A stretch of DNA of 64,000 bases from a bacterium (GCA_030427205.1 JAUHXC010000012.1:1-64000); one strand, 5' to 3'; shown: positions 44,090 through 54,189, numbered from the stretch's first letter. Numbers and translations are program-made. Notes: generated from the sequence alone by a model not told the origin.

Positions 44090-46330
44090 TCAGGCCCCGG
44101 GCCGCGACGCGGTCGCGGGCGGCTCGGGCGGTCTGGCCTCGTCGCTCGCGCCTTCACCGCTCACCGGGGCCCACGTGCGCAGCACGCGCTCGAGGACACC
44201 ACGCGGAATCGGCTTGGGGATGTAGTCGTCCATGCCCGCTTCGAGGCATCGCTCGCGGTCGCCGGGCATCGCGTTGGCCGTCATCGCCACGATCGGCTTC
44301 TCGTAGCCCTGGGCGCGCAGGGTGCGGGTGGCGGCGTAGCCATCCATCCGCGGCATCTGACAGTCCATGAAGATGATGTCGTAGTCCTTGCCGAGCGCCT
44401 GCTCGACCGCGCCGGTGCCGTCGTCGACGCTGTGCACGTCGCAGCCGAGCTTCTCGAGCAGCCGCGTCGCCACCCGCTGGTTGATGACGTTGTCTTCGGC
44501 GAGCAGCACCCGGATCTGATCGGTGACCGGCTCGATCAACCGATCGTTGGCCTTGTCGTCGTCGGTCTTGGCCTCTACGGGGGCGTCGGCGGCGCCCATC
44601 GGCAGGCTGACCCGGAAGCGGCTGCCGCGCCCCACCTGACTCTCGACGCGGATCTCACCGCGCATCAGCTCGGCGAGGCGGCGACAGATCGCCAGCCCGA
44701 GGCCGGTGCCGCCGAACTTGCGGGTCGTCGACGAGTCGGCCTGGCTGAAGGCGTCGAAGATGTAGCGCAGCTTCTCGGCGGGGATGCCGATGCCGGTATC
44801 GGCGACGACGAACTCGAGCATGTCCTCGCCGCGCCAGATGACCTCGACGGCCACCTTGCCTTCGCGGGTGAACTTGACCGCGTTGCCCGCCAGGTTGAGC
44901 AGGATCTGGCGCAGGCGCACCGCGTCGCCGAGCACCCATTGCGGCACGCGCTCGTCGACCCGTGACTCGATGCGGATCTCCTTGCCCTGCGCCGCCGGCA
45001 GCAGCACGCCGGCGACGTCTTGCACGACCTGATGCACATCGAACGGGCGGGACTCGATATCCATGCGCCCCGCCTCGATCTTGGAGAAGTCGAGGATGTC
45101 GTTGATGACCGTCAGCAGCGCCGTGCCCGAGCGCTCGATGCTGCTGACATACTGCATCTGCTCGTCGTCGAGCCGCGTATCGAGCAACAGCGTCGTCATG
45201 CCGACCACGCCGTTCATCGGCGTGCGGATCTCGTGGCTCATGTTGGCGAGGAAGTCGGCTTTGGCCTGGGTCGCCGCCCGTGACTTCTTCAACGCCTCGG
45301 CGAGTTCGTTCTCGGTGCGCCGGCGGGCCTCCACCTCGGCCTCGAGCTCGGCGTTGGCCGCTTCGAGCGCCAGCGTACGGGCTTCGAGGCCTTCTTCGAG
45401 GCGCAGCGCCCGTCGACGCATGCCCCACAGGCCCTGAACGGCGAGCAGGATGAGCAGACCGATGAGCACCAGCCGCAGGTTGTCCCGCAGCTGCGCGTCC
45501 TTCACGGCGTTCTTTCGCAGCTCGCTCAGCTGGCCCTGCAACTGCGCGTAGGTCTCGCCCTCGGTGGCGCCGAAGTAGGCTTCGAGGCGCCGATCGACCT
45601 CCCGGCGACTGCTGACGAGCACTTCGAGGTGGCGCCGCAACCCGCCGATCTTCTCGGCGAGGGACGGCTGAAGCCCCTCGACCTGCCCCAGCTCGGTCGC
45701 CCGGGCCTCGATGGAGCGCCCGCGGGCCTCGCCGCCGCGCAGACCGAAGATCAGCGTATCCTGCCACAGCCCGCGCAGCAGACCGTCCAGGCGGGCCGCG
45801 CGCTCCGGCGGCTCCTGCTCCGCTTCGGGCAGGATCTCGCCGATGAGCGTCGGCACATAGGTGACCGAGTTCTGCAGGATCGCGTGCTCGGACTTGAAGC
45901 CCTCGACCTGCTTGCGCTTGCCTTCGACGGTCTCGGCGATCGTATCGAACAGGCTCGACGGCGTCTCGCCCACCTGGGGGTCGGAGGCCACGTCGCCCAT
46001 ATTGTGCGACAGGGGCGTGCGGTCGGCCTCGGCGTCCATCGACGTCGGCTCGCCGCCGCGAATGGCTGCGATGGCGTCGCGCCCGCCGTTGACCGCCGCG
46101 GTGATCGTCAACGCCTGCCGGGTCAGCTCGTCATAGCTCGCGCCGATGGAGTGCTGCGCCTCACGCAGCGCCCCGTCGAGTCGAACCTCGGCGAACTGCA
46201 GCGCCCGGACCTCATCGATGGCCACCGCGACCCGGTCGGCCCGTTGTTGCAGCGGCTCACCGCTGAGCAACAGCGCGCCGACGAGCCCCATGATCCACAG
46301 GAAGACCGTCAGCAGGTGGCGCACGCCCAT
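44090..46330 (-). CDS. Hybrid sensor histidine kinase/response regulator
   Basis: A 746-residue sensor. Helix 1 near 7-25, a periplasmic helical domain of about 260 residues (probably DAHL-like), helix 2 near 290-308, a coiled coil (320-350), HisKA with phospho-His in MSHEIRTPMNG near 370, an HATPase with DTGIGIP and GTGLGLAICRRLAEL, and a C-terminal receiver with phospho-Asp in IIFMDCQMPRMDG near 660 and a KP near 706. Start is ATG 46330 or GTG 46333; either way the TGA of the upstream peroxidase gene overlaps it, so the two are translated together. A sensor of redox or haem status is an attractive inference. Confidence 0.9.
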   Translation of the reverse strand: MGVRHLLTVFLWIMGLVGALLLSGEPLQQRADRVAVAIDEVRALQFAEVRLDGALREAQHSIGASYDELTRQALTITAAVNGGRDAIAAIRGGEPTSMDAEADRTPLSHNMGDVASDPQVGETPSSLFDTIAETVEGKRKQVEGFKSEHAILQNSVTYVPTLIGEILPEAEQEPPERAARLDGLLRGLWQDTLIFGLRGGEARGRSIEARATELGQVEGLQPSLAEKIGGLRRHLEVLVSSRREVDRRLEAYFGATEGETYAQLQGQLSELRKNAVKDAQLRDNLRLVLIGLLILLAVQGLWGMRRRALRLEEGLEARTLALEAANAELEAEVEARRRTENELAEALKKSRAATQAKADFLANMSHEIRTPMNGVVGMTTLLLDTRLDDEQMQYVSSIERSGTALLTVINDILDFSKIEAGRMDIESRPFDVHQVVQDVAGVLLPAAQGKEIRIESRVDERVPQWVLGDAVRLRQILLNLAGNAVKFTREGKVAVEVIWRGEDMLEFVVADTGIGIPAEKLRYIFDAFSQADSSTTRKFGGTGLGLAICRRLAELMRGEIRVESQVGRGSRFRVSLPMGAADAPVEAKTDDDKANDRLIEPVTDQIRVLLAEDNVINQRVATRLLEKLGCDVHSVDDGTGAVEQALGKDYDIIFMDCQMPRMDGYAATRTLRAQGYEKPIVAMTANAMPGDRERCLEAGMDDYIPKPIPRGVLERVLRTWAPVSGEGASDEARPPEPPATASRPGA

Positions 46331-47400
46331 CACCGGCCTTCACCTCCGCCCACCGGCTGGCCGCCCCACTCGCCCGTGAGCGACTCCAGAAACGCGACGA
46401 GCAGCCGGATGTCGTCGTCGGTCGCGCGGCGCCCGAGCTGATACTTGATCATGACCCGCACCGCGTCTTCGAGGGTCGCGGCGCTGCCGTCGTGAAAATA
46501 GGGCGCCGTCACGGCCACGTTGCGCAACGACGGCACCTTGAACCGATGGCGATCGGCCTCGTCGCGGGTGACGTTGAACCGGCCCATGTCGGCCTTCTCG
46601 ATCGGCGTCCCGCGATCGGCGAAGTAATCCCCGAGAATCCCGAACCGCTGCAGCATGTTGCCGCCGACGGCCACCCCTTGATGGCAGGCGACGCAACCCA
46701 AGGACTTGAACCGGCCATAGCCGGCGAGCTGCTCGGCGCTCAGCGCGTCGTCGTCGCCCTGCAACCAGCGATCGAAGGGCGACCCGGGGGTGACGAGGGT
46801 CTCGACGAAGCTGCCGATGGCGTCGCGCACATGCCGGGGCTCGATCCGCCGCGCCCCGTCGTAGTGCTCCTTGAAAGCGGCTCGGTAGCGCTCGTCGGAC
46901 TCGAGATAGGCGATGACCCGCTTCCAGTCGGTGCCCATCTCGCGGGGGTCGAGCAGCGGCCCGTCCACCTGCGCGCGCACGTCGCTGGCCCGCGCGTCCC
47001 AGAACTGCGCGAACTGCAGCGCCGAATTGAAGACGGTCGGCGCGTTGATCACGCCGAGCTGTCCGCCGACGCCCACCGAGCGTGCCCGCCCGTCCATGCC
47101 GCCCTTGGCCAGCGGATGGCACGAGGCGCACGAGACGCTGCCATCGCCCGACAGGCCGGTATCGTTGAAGAGCCGCCGGCCGAGTTCGGCCTGCGGCTTG
47201 GGCGGAAACAGCGCCGGGGCGATCGGGGTGATGGGCTCGGATCGGCGAGCGCCGTCACCGATCTCGGCGCTGACGGGCGCGGCGCCGAGGCACAGCAGGA
47301 CCGCCAGCGGGGCGATCCACCGCCGCCCACGCGATGCGCCGCCGCGCGGCGGGCCGCTCGCTCGGGCTTCGAGGTGTGGAGGGCGCGCGCCGACCGGCAT
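46330..47400 (-). CDS. ccpA: Di-haem cytochrome c peroxidase, MauG/CcpA family
   Basis: A 356-residue periplasmic di-haem enzyme that reduces peroxide or performs MauG-like oxidations. A signal peptide runs to about residue 45. Haem sites are CASCH near 90 and CVACH near 230. Family segments GRRLFNDTGLSGDGSVSCASCH, FWDAR and PSLRNVAVTAPYFHDGS are clear. ATG at 47400 has AAGG 8 nt upstream; a GTG three codons earlier is an alternative. Its stop overlaps the start of the hybrid histidine kinase. Confidence 0.92.
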   Translation of the reverse strand: MPVGARPPHLEARASGPPRGGASRGRRWIAPLAVLLCLGAAPVSAEIGDGARRSEPITPIAPALFPPKPQAELGRRLFNDTGLSGDGSVSCASCHPLAKGGMDGRARSVGVGGQLGVINAPTVFNSALQFAQFWDARASDVRAQVDGPLLDPREMGTDWKRVIAYLESDERYRAAFKEHYDGARRIEPRHVRDAIGSFVETLVTPGSPFDRWLQGDDDALSAEQLAGYGRFKSLGCVACHQGVAVGGNMLQRFGILGDYFADRGTPIEKADMGRFNVTRDEADRHRFKVPSLRNVAVTAPYFHDGSAATLEDAVRVMIKYQLGRRATDDDIRLLVAFLESLTGEWGGQPVGGGEGR

Positions 47401-47484
47401 CCGGTTCACCTTTCGAACAGGTTCCGCAGTTCCCCTATAAGGGGCACACCGTACACCCTACCCTATAGCAGACAGCGGCGCACG

Positions 47485-48207
47485 TCAGAAGTCCTGCCGC
47501 AGCGGGTGGGCGAAGATTTCGTCGACGACCACATGCGCCGGCCAGCCGAGCACGTCGACGATCATCTCGGCGACGGTGTCGGCGGGCATGGCGCCATCGC
47601 GCGATCGGCCGGGCGTGGTGCCGCCGAACCAGGTGTCCATGATGCCCGGATTGAGCAGGGTCACCCGCAGGCCGCGGTCTTTGAACTCGCGCAGGATCGA
47701 GCCCGAGAAGCCCGCGAGTCCATGCTTGGCGGCCGCGTAGGGGGCCATGCGGGCCAGCGGCCGCCGGGCCAGATCGGACGCCACGTTGACGATGTGCCCT
47801 CCCCCGCCCGCCAGCAGATGCGGGATGGCCGCGCGGCTGACGTAGATCGGGCCCTTGAGGCAGACATCGACGGTGAAGTCGATCTCGGCGACGTCCTGGT
47901 CGAGCAACCCGGCGTAGCGCCCGACTCCGGCGTTGTTGACGACGACGTGCAATCCGCCGAGCGCCGCCGCCGCGTCATCGACGAACGCCCCGACCGCCGC
48001 GGCGTCGCGGACGTCGACCGAGCGATGGAAGGTGCGCCCGGGCCCCGCGTCGCGCTCGATCTGACCGGCCAACTCGGCGAGGCCATCGGCAGACCGGGCG
48101 AGCAGGGCGACGCGCGCACCGGCGGCGACGGCGCGACGGGCGAGCGCGTGGCCCAGGCCACGGCTCGCGCCGGTGATCAGGACGGTCTTCCGGTCGAGCT
48201 TTCCCAC
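47485..48207 (-). CDS. Short-chain dehydrogenase/reductase
   Basis: A 240-residue SDR. Cofactor loop TGASRGLG at residues 12-19, NNAG near 91, catalytic Ser near 143 in VNVASD, and YAAAK near 157-161. An Arg in the first beta-turn (ASRGLG...LLARS) suggests NADP. GTG start at 48207 with GGAG 6 nt upstream. Substrate unknown; YqjQ/DltE-like. The thioredoxin/TPR gene lies 13 bp upstream in the same direction and may be co-transcribed. Confidence 0.92.
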   Translation of the reverse strand: MGKLDRKTVLITGASRGLGHALARRAVAAGARVALLARSADGLAELAGQIERDAGPGRTFHRSVDVRDAAAVGAFVDDAAAALGGLHVVVNNAGVGRYAGLLDQDVAEIDFTVDVCLKGPIYVSRAAIPHLLAGGGGHIVNVASDLARRPLARMAPYAAAKHGLAGFSGSILREFKDRGLRVTLLNPGIMDTWFGGTTPGRSRDGAMPADTVAEMIVDVLGWPAHVVVDEIFAHPLRQDF

Positions 48208-48220
48208 ACCTATCTCCCGC

Positions 48221-49609
48221 TCAGCGCTGCGTTTCCCGGGCCGTCTCGGCGTCGAAGTCGGCGAGGCGCTTCTCGGCCGCCGCCCGGGCCGAGGCTCGGC
48301 GCTGGCCCTCGGGCAACGCCTTCCAGACGGCGACGGCCTCGGCGAGCGCCGCGCGGGCCGCCACCCGGTCGCCTCGGGCCACTTCGATATCGGCCAACAG
48401 CGTCCACGCCCGGGCGGCCCGCGGCCCGTAGACCCGCTCGATGGCGGCGCGCGCGCTGGCCCGCGCGGCGTCGGGCTGGTTGGCCTTCAGCTGGATCCAG
48501 GCCAGGCGATAGGGCGGCTCGTAGGCGTCGGGCAGCGCCTTCATCGAGGCCTTCAGCGCCGGGATCAGCTCCGCCGGCTCGCCGAGAAACGCGTAGACCT
48601 CGGCCCGCGGCCAATGCCAGGTCATCGCGGCGTAGGGCGTCGCCTGCGCCGCCGCCCGATCGAGCAGCGCGCGCTGCGCCTCAGCCTGGGTCCGGGCCGC
48701 CTCGGGGCGGCCCCGCGTCATGTGGATCTCGCGCAGGATACGCCGCGCCTCGCTGCGATCGTCGACGGTCAGCGGCGCCGCCGGGTCGTCGACGGCGGCC
48801 TGCACCGCGGCGATCGCCGTGTCGAGCAGCGCGCCATCGAGCGGCGCTCCGGCCCTGGCCCGGGCCACGGCGCACCCGTGCAGGTAGTAGACGAAGTCCG
48901 CCGCGGCGGGGGTATGGCCCCGCGTCGCCGCCTTCAACTCGGCCCGGCCCACATCGACGCAGCGCCGATGAGCCCCGGCCCGGTAGAGCGCGTTGAGCCA
49001 GGCGACCCGCACCGCCGGCCCGCGGGGCCAGTCGCCGGGCGCGGCCTTCACCGCGCGGGCGAAGGCGTCCGCGGCTGCAGGGTAGCGTCCGCCGGCCGAC
49101 GCCATATCGCCGACCCGCGCCGCTTCTTCGGCCGGGCTCTCACGCCCGGCGACCCGCCGCGCGCCGGCGTCGAGGAAAGCGACGAACGCTTCCGGGCTCG
49201 CGGCCCCGAGCAGCCGCGCGGCCACCGACTCGTCGCGGGCGTCGACGACGAAGAACGTCGGCCAGACCTCGGGCGGGAACTTCGCGAGCGCCGCCGCGTT
49301 GACGGCGCGATCGGTGTCCATCGCCAGCCAGACGAAGCGGTCAGCGACCGCCGCGAGGTGCGGGTCCCGCAGCACGGTGTGCTTCATCGACAGGCAGGTG
49401 TGGCACCACTCGGCCCAGAGATCGATGACCAATGGTCGATTCGTCGCGCGCGCCTCGGCGAGCGCCGCCTCGTAGGCGTCGGCGTGCCACGGGATCGGCC
49501 CGCCGTCCTGCGAGCCGGCGGCGAGCGCCGGTGCACTCACCATCATCAGGGCGCAGAGGGCGAGCAAGGCGGCCGTCGCGATGCGCCGGGGCGTGCTGGG
49601 TTCGAGCAT
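48221..49609 (-). CDS. Thioredoxin-fold protein with TPR-like C-terminus
   Basis: A 462-residue exported protein: signal peptide to about residue 30, a thioredoxin-fold domain (40-150) with the active-site WCHTC near 68-72 in a LVIDLWAEWCHTCLSMKH setting, as in DsbD gamma/thiol-disulphide interchange domains, then a long helical region with tetratricopeptide-like pairs (160-455). The cis-Pro is seen in VWPTFFVV. Likely a periplasmic disulphide reductase or isomerase acting in a protein-maturation complex. Confidence 0.85.
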   Translation of the reverse strand: MLEPSTPRRIATAALLALCALMMVSAPALAAGSQDGGPIPWHADAYEAALAEARATNRPLVIDLWAEWCHTCLSMKHTVLRDPHLAAVADRFVWLAMDTDRAVNAAALAKFPPEVWPTFFVVDARDESVAARLLGAASPEAFVAFLDAGARRVAGRESPAEEAARVGDMASAGGRYPAAADAFARAVKAAPGDWPRGPAVRVAWLNALYRAGAHRRCVDVGRAELKAATRGHTPAAADFVYYLHGCAVARARAGAPLDGALLDTAIAAVQAAVDDPAAPLTVDDRSEARRILREIHMTRGRPEAARTQAEAQRALLDRAAAQATPYAAMTWHWPRAEVYAFLGEPAELIPALKASMKALPDAYEPPYRLAWIQLKANQPDAARASARAAIERVYGPRAARAWTLLADIEVARGDRVAARAALAEAVAVWKALPEGQRRASARAAAEKRLADFDAETARETQR

Positions 49610-49667
49610 GGCGGCAGTCTAGCAGCCCCAACCGCGCGCCCGATAGCGTCGACGCCGACGGCCGCCG

Positions 49668-50540
49668 TCAGATCAAGCTCAGCTGGGCGGCTTCCCGCTC
49701 ACGGGGCCACGGCGGCAGCTCACCCACCGGCGCGCCCCGCCGTCGCAGCATGCCGTGGAAGGCGCGCGCGAGCAGCGGCACGTCGGCATCCCCCGGGCTG
49801 TGCATGAAGACATAGGGATCACGCCCTTCGGCGATCCAGCGGGCCACCACGTCGGCCCACGCCGCCAGCCACGGGCCGTTGGCGGTCGCGACGGGGTGCG
49901 CCACGATGCGGATGAACGGATGCGGCCCGAGCCCGATCGGGCGAACCGGTAGATCGGGCTTGCGGGTCAGCGCGTTTCGGGTCGGCTCGTCGAAGGGCGG
50001 TGAGGCCGTACGCAGGGCCCGGGTATCCATCACCACCCGGTCGGCCCCCGCTTCGAGCAACAGCGCCTCGAGCGCCTGCTCGGCCGAGCCGCCGTCGAAG
50101 AAAGCCGGGTGACGCACCTCGACCGCGACGGCCAGCGACGGGGGCAGACCGCCCAGAAAGTCCGCCAGGACGGCGAGCCGCTCCGGCCCGAACGCCGCGG
50201 GCAGCTGCACGAACAGCGGGCCCATGTGATCGGCGAGCGGCGCCACCGCAGCGAAGAAGCGCTCGATGGTCTTGCGGGGGGGCGCGAGCAGCGCGTCGTG
50301 GGTGATGCCCCGCTCGAGCTTGAGGCAGAAGCGGAAGTCGGGCGATACCGCCGCGGCCCAGCGGGCCGAGGTCTCGGTCGTCGGCACCCGATAGAACGTC
50401 GTATTCCCCTCGACGGTGTTGAAGACGGAGGCATACTCCGCCAGAAAGTCGCCCTGCCGGGCGCCGGTCGAGAAGAAATCGTCCTGCCATATCTGGGCCC
50501 CCCAGAGGGGACCGCCCAGGTGAAAGCGCTCGATGCTCAT
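49668..50540 (-). CDS. DUF72 (YecE-like) protein
   Basis: A 290-residue TIM-barrel protein of the DUF72/YecE family. Family segments are FNTVEGNTTFYRVP near 40, FCLKLERGITHD near 70, FVQLPAAFGPERL near 109, VEVRHPAFFD near 140 and the C-terminal YVFMHSPGDADVP near 248. The fold resembles endonuclease IV or xylose isomerase, but no member has a confirmed reaction. ATG at 50540; no strong ribosome site. Confidence 0.9.
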   Translation of the reverse strand: MSIERFHLGGPLWGAQIWQDDFFSTGARQGDFLAEYASVFNTVEGNTTFYRVPTTETSARWAAAVSPDFRFCLKLERGITHDALLAPPRKTIERFFAAVAPLADHMGPLFVQLPAAFGPERLAVLADFLGGLPPSLAVAVEVRHPAFFDGGSAEQALEALLLEAGADRVVMDTRALRTASPPFDEPTRNALTRKPDLPVRPIGLGPHPFIRIVAHPVATANGPWLAAWADVVARWIAEGRDPYVFMHSPGDADVPLLARAFHGMLRRRGAPVGELPPWPREREAAQLSLI

Positions 50541-50763
50541 GGCGGGAGCAAGCCACGAACGCACGACAGTATCAAGGGTCGACCCCGCTCGTTCTGTCAG
50601 CAGCCCCGCCCGGGCACCGGGTAGACTCACCCATTGTAGAGTCTGTGCCCCATCCGTGACGATCGGCGACGCTGGTTGGTATCTATGCACAATGACGGTT
50701 GATCCGAGGTCGGGAAACGGGGATCGTATGTGAGGTTTCGTCTCGAGGACATCGGGGGTCTCA

Positions 50764-53700
50764 ATGCGTACGTCAGCCCATGTGTTGCTGGCCGCGACCG
50801 TGATCTTGCTTGCCGGCCCGGCCACGGCTCAGGTCACCAACTTCAGCACCGACGTCGCTGAGTCGATCGACGACGGCCTCGCCTGGCTCGACGCGCAGGG
50901 GGCGTTCAACAACCCCAGCTCCTGCGGCGACGGGGCGGGCCTCTGCGCGCTGGCCCTCCTCGAAAAACGCGAGAGCGCCGACCAGAACGCCGCGGTGCAG
51001 GGCTACCAGAACGCATCGCCGGCCGATCAGCAGCGTATCGATCGGGTCATCGCCTACATCATCGCCCAGGCCGGTCAGGGCTTCTACGCCTACCGCGACG
51101 GCGCCGAGATGATGGCGCTGGCGGTCTACCTGCGCACCGGTGGACCCAACGGGCAGGCGCGCAACGCGCTCAACCAGATCTTCGATCGCACCATCCAGAA
51201 CCAGGGCGGCCACGGCTACTGGTGCTACAACAACGGCGGCTGTGAGGACTCGTCGACGACGCAGCTGGTCATGGCCGGGCTGGCGGCGGCCCGCGGGGTC
51301 TACGCCGCGCCGCAAGGCGGCGACGCCAACCGGCTCAACAGCCTCAACGCCGCGACCCGGCGCACCGGCGACGCCTACGCCAACAACGGCGTCAACGGCG
51401 GCCTGAACAACGACCGGGGCCATGGCTATCGCCGGGGCAACGCGCCCAGCTACCAGCAGACCGCGTCGGGGCTGTGGTGCCAGATCATCGGCGGCCGGGA
51501 CATCAACGACGGCTCGATCCAGGCCTATCTGAAGTGGCTGTACCACCGGTACAGCTATACCAGCACCGCGCCCGCGAACGGGGGCTGGTCGCAGTCCTAC
51601 TTCTACTACCTGTGGTCGTCGGCCAAGGCCTATACCTTCCTCGAAGACGCGGGCGTGCAGCCGGCCGGGGCCAACATCTCCACCGAAGACCTGGGTACGC
51701 TGCCCCCGGGCAACGCGCCGGCCTTCGGGAACCGGCAGCAGCACCTCAACCCGGCCGCGGTCTCGCGCGTCCCCCGATTCGGCAACAACGGCGCCGGCTT
51801 CTACAACGACCTGCGCGAGCAGCCGCGCTGGTACTTCGACTACGCCCATACGATCATGGGCCGCCAGCAGGGCAACGGGCAGTACACCCCGCCGCCCGGG
51901 CACAACGCATGGAACGCGTACTCGACCCAGGCCTACGCCCTGCTCGTGCTCGAGCGTTCGGTGGGCGGCGGCTGCGTCGACTCGGACGAGGACGGCATCT
52001 GCGACGCCGAGGACAACTGCCCGCAGGTCGCCAACCCCGGCCAGGCCGACGGAGACGGTGACGGCGTCGGCGACGTCTGCGACAACTGCCCGGGTGACGC
52101 CAACCCCGATCAGAGCAACCGCGACGGCGACGCCAACGGCGACGTCTGCGACGCCTGCCCGGACGACAACGACGCCAACGCGGTCGACAGCGACGGCGAT
52201 GGCATCGGCGATCCCTGCGACAACTGCCCCGCGACGCCCAACGGCGATCAGGCCGACGGCGACGACGACGGTCGGGGCGATGTCTGCGACAACTGCGCCG
52301 GGGCCGCCAACCCGGATCAGGCCGACGGCGACGGCGACGCGCTCGGCGACGCCTGCGACAACTGCCCCGCGGCGGCCAATGCGAACCAGGCCGACGGCGA
52401 CGGTGACGGCCGCGGCGACGTCTGCGACAACTGCCCCGCGGCGGCCAACGGCGGGCAGGCCGACGGCGACGGCGACGCGGTGGGCGACGCCTGCGACAAC
52501 TGCCCGCAGATCGCCAATGACGACCAGAGCGACGTCGACCGCGATACCGTCGGCGACGTCTGCGACAACTGCACCGACATGCCCAACGACGAGCAGGCAG
52601 ACAGCGACGGCGACGGCCTCGGCGACGTCTGCGACCCGTGCAGCGGTGATCCGCAGCCCGAGGTCTGTGATGGGCTCGACAACGACTGCGATGGCATCAC
52701 CGACGAGAACGTCGACGAGCCGCCGGCCGGTAATGCCTGCGAGGCCGACGCGCCGGGGGCGTGCAGCCAGGGTGAGGTCGTATGTGATGGTGGTGGTTAC
52801 ATCTGCCTGCCGCTCATCGAGCCGGTCCCCGAGATCTGCGACGGGATCGACAACGACTGCGACGGCACCGCCGACGAGGACGTCTTCGGCGTCGGCCAGA
52901 CCTGCCCGACCGGCGAGCCCGGCGCGTGCGCTGCGGGGACGACGGCCTGTGTCTTCGGGGAGGAGCAGTGCAACCCCGACGCGCAGCCGGTCGTCGAGAC
53001 GTGCAACGGCCTCGACGACGATTGCGACGGCCTGATCGACGAAGAGCTGCGCAACGCCTGCGGGCAGTGCGGCGAGCTCGGCCTCGACGAATGCGACGGC
53101 ATCGACAACGACTGCGACGGCACCGTCGACGAAGACAGCCAGTGCCCCACCGGCACGCAGTGCATCAACGGCGAGTGCATCGACGAGTGCGTGCGCAACG
53201 AGTGCCCGCCGGATCTCACCTGCGTGGCCGGGGTCTGCGTCGAAGACCCCTGCGATGCCACCGATTGTCCGCAGGGGCAGCTGTGCGAAGACGGTCGGTG
53301 CTTCGATCCGTGTGACGCCATCGACTGCGGGGACCTCGGCTGCTACCTCGGCGAGTGCGGCGACGCCAACTGCTTCACCGTCGGCTGCCCACCGGGCGAG
53401 GTCTGCACCGACGCCGGCTGCATCGACGACCCCTGCGCCGACGTCGAGTGCGAGGGCGATGCGTTCTGCCGGGAGGGCGTGTGTGTCGGCAGCTGTGGCT
53501 TCGTGAGCTGCGCGCTCGACGAGCGCTGCGTGGACGGCGAGTGCATCGGTGATCCCTGCTACGGCGTCGACTGCCCCGCCGGCCAGAGTTGCACCGACGG
53601 TGCCTGCTTCGAGGACCCGTGTCAGGACGCCGAGTGCCCCGAGGGTCAGGCATGCATCGGCGGCTTCTGCCAGACCGACCCCTGCCTCGCCGTCGACTGT

Positions 53701-54030
53701 CCGGCCGGACAGATCTGTGAAGCCGGTCCGGGCGGCACGGCGCAGTGTGTGGGCGGGTCCGACCCGGGCGACCCGCCGCCCACCCGTGACGGCGGCATGG
53801 ACCCGCCGGACGATGACCGCGACAACGGGCTGCCGCCGCCGGGCACCGATGGCGCCATCGCGCCGAGCGACGGCGGGCTGCCGCCGGGTACGGCCGACGA
53901 AGGCACCGGCGGCGGCGCCGATGCGGAGGTCGTCGGTTGCGCGTGTCGCGCCGACAGCGACGGCTCCGGCAGCGCGTGGCTGCTCCTGCTGCTCGCCGGC
54001 CTGCCTCTGCGGCGGCGCCGTCGCGGCTGA
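50764..54030 (+). CDS. Multi-repeat surface protein with probable MYXO-CTERM tail
   Basis: A 1088-residue exported protein. Signal peptide 1-22. Residues 30-400 form a helical domain with DGLAWL/DGAEMMALAVYL repeats resembling the alpha-toroid of prenyltransferase/squalene-hopene-type folds. From about 405 to 640 are thrombospondin type 3 calcium repeats (CDNCP...DGDGxGD). From 640 to 790 are MopE motifs (CDGxDNDCDG). From 795 to 1000 are short Cys-rich modules (CPxGQxCxDGxC). A Pro/Gly/Asp linker leads to a C-terminal GCAC, a hydrophobic helix and RRRRR, matching the MYXO-CTERM sorting signal. So it is expected to be processed and anchored on the outer surface, binding calcium and other metals. 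ATG at 50764. Confidence 0.9.
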   Translation: MRTSAHVLLAATVILLAGPATAQVTNFSTDVAESIDDGLAWLDAQGAFNNPSSCGDGAGLCALALLEKRESADQNAAVQGYQNASPADQQRIDRVIAYIIAQAGQGFYAYRDGAEMMALAVYLRTGGPNGQARNALNQIFDRTIQNQGGHGYWCYNNGGCEDSSTTQLVMAGLAAARGVYAAPQGGDANRLNSLNAATRRTGDAYANNGVNGGLNNDRGHGYRRGNAPSYQQTASGLWCQIIGGRDINDGSIQAYLKWLYHRYSYTSTAPANGGWSQSYFYYLWSSAKAYTFLEDAGVQPAGANISTEDLGTLPPGNAPAFGNRQQHLNPAAVSRVPRFGNNGAGFYNDLREQPRWYFDYAHTIMGRQQGNGQYTPPPGHNAWNAYSTQAYALLVLERSVGGGCVDSDEDGICDAEDNCPQVANPGQADGDGDGVGDVCDNCPGDANPDQSNRDGDANGDVCDACPDDNDANAVDSDGDGIGDPCDNCPATPNGDQADGDDDGRGDVCDNCAGAANPDQADGDGDALGDACDNCPAAANANQADGDGDGRGDVCDNCPAAANGGQADGDGDAVGDACDNCPQIANDDQSDVDRDTVGDVCDNCTDMPNDEQADSDGDGLGDVCDPCSGDPQPEVCDGLDNDCDGITDENVDEPPAGNACEADAPGACSQGEVVCDGGGYICLPLIEPVPEICDGIDNDCDGTADEDVFGVGQTCPTGEPGACAAGTTACVFGEEQCNPDAQPVVETCNGLDDDCDGLIDEELRNACGQCGELGLDECDGIDNDCDGTVDEDSQCPTGTQCINGECIDECVRNECPPDLTCVAGVCVEDPCDATDCPQGQLCEDGRCFDPCDAIDCGDLGCYLGECGDANCFTVGCPPGEVCTDAGCIDDPCADVECEGDAFCREGVCVGSCGFVSCALDERCVDGECIGDPCYGVDCPAGQSCTDGACFEDPCQDAECPEGQACIGGFCQTDPCLAVDCPAGQICEAGPGGTAQCVGGSDPGDPPPTRDGGMDPPDDDRDNGLPPPGTDGAIAPSDGGLPPGTADEGTGGGADAEVVGCACRADSDGSGSAWLLLLLAGLPLRRRRRG
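51985..52650. repeat. Thrombospondin type 3 repeat array
   Basis: About nine imperfect units, each roughly 70-80 bp, encode a CDNCPxxxNxxQxDxDxDGxGDxC pattern. Units are similar in DNA, so recombination between them could change array length. Confidence 0.85.
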
Positions 54031-54189
54031 AGCCGGCCCTGCCGAGCCGGTCGCGCGTTCGACCGACTGCGATTCACCGCGCCGATCTCACCGGGCAGCG
54101 CCACCACCCGACGGCGTCGTCACCGGGTTGCTGCCGGCCCGGCCGCGGGCCTCACCGGCCGATGCCATGCAATGCCGACAATGGGTACT

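Noticed and set aside
50623..50644. Inverted repeat AGACTC-N10-GAGTCT upstream of the large surface protein gene
   Set aside because: Only six base pairs per arm and no promoter alignment around it; not distinguishable from chance.
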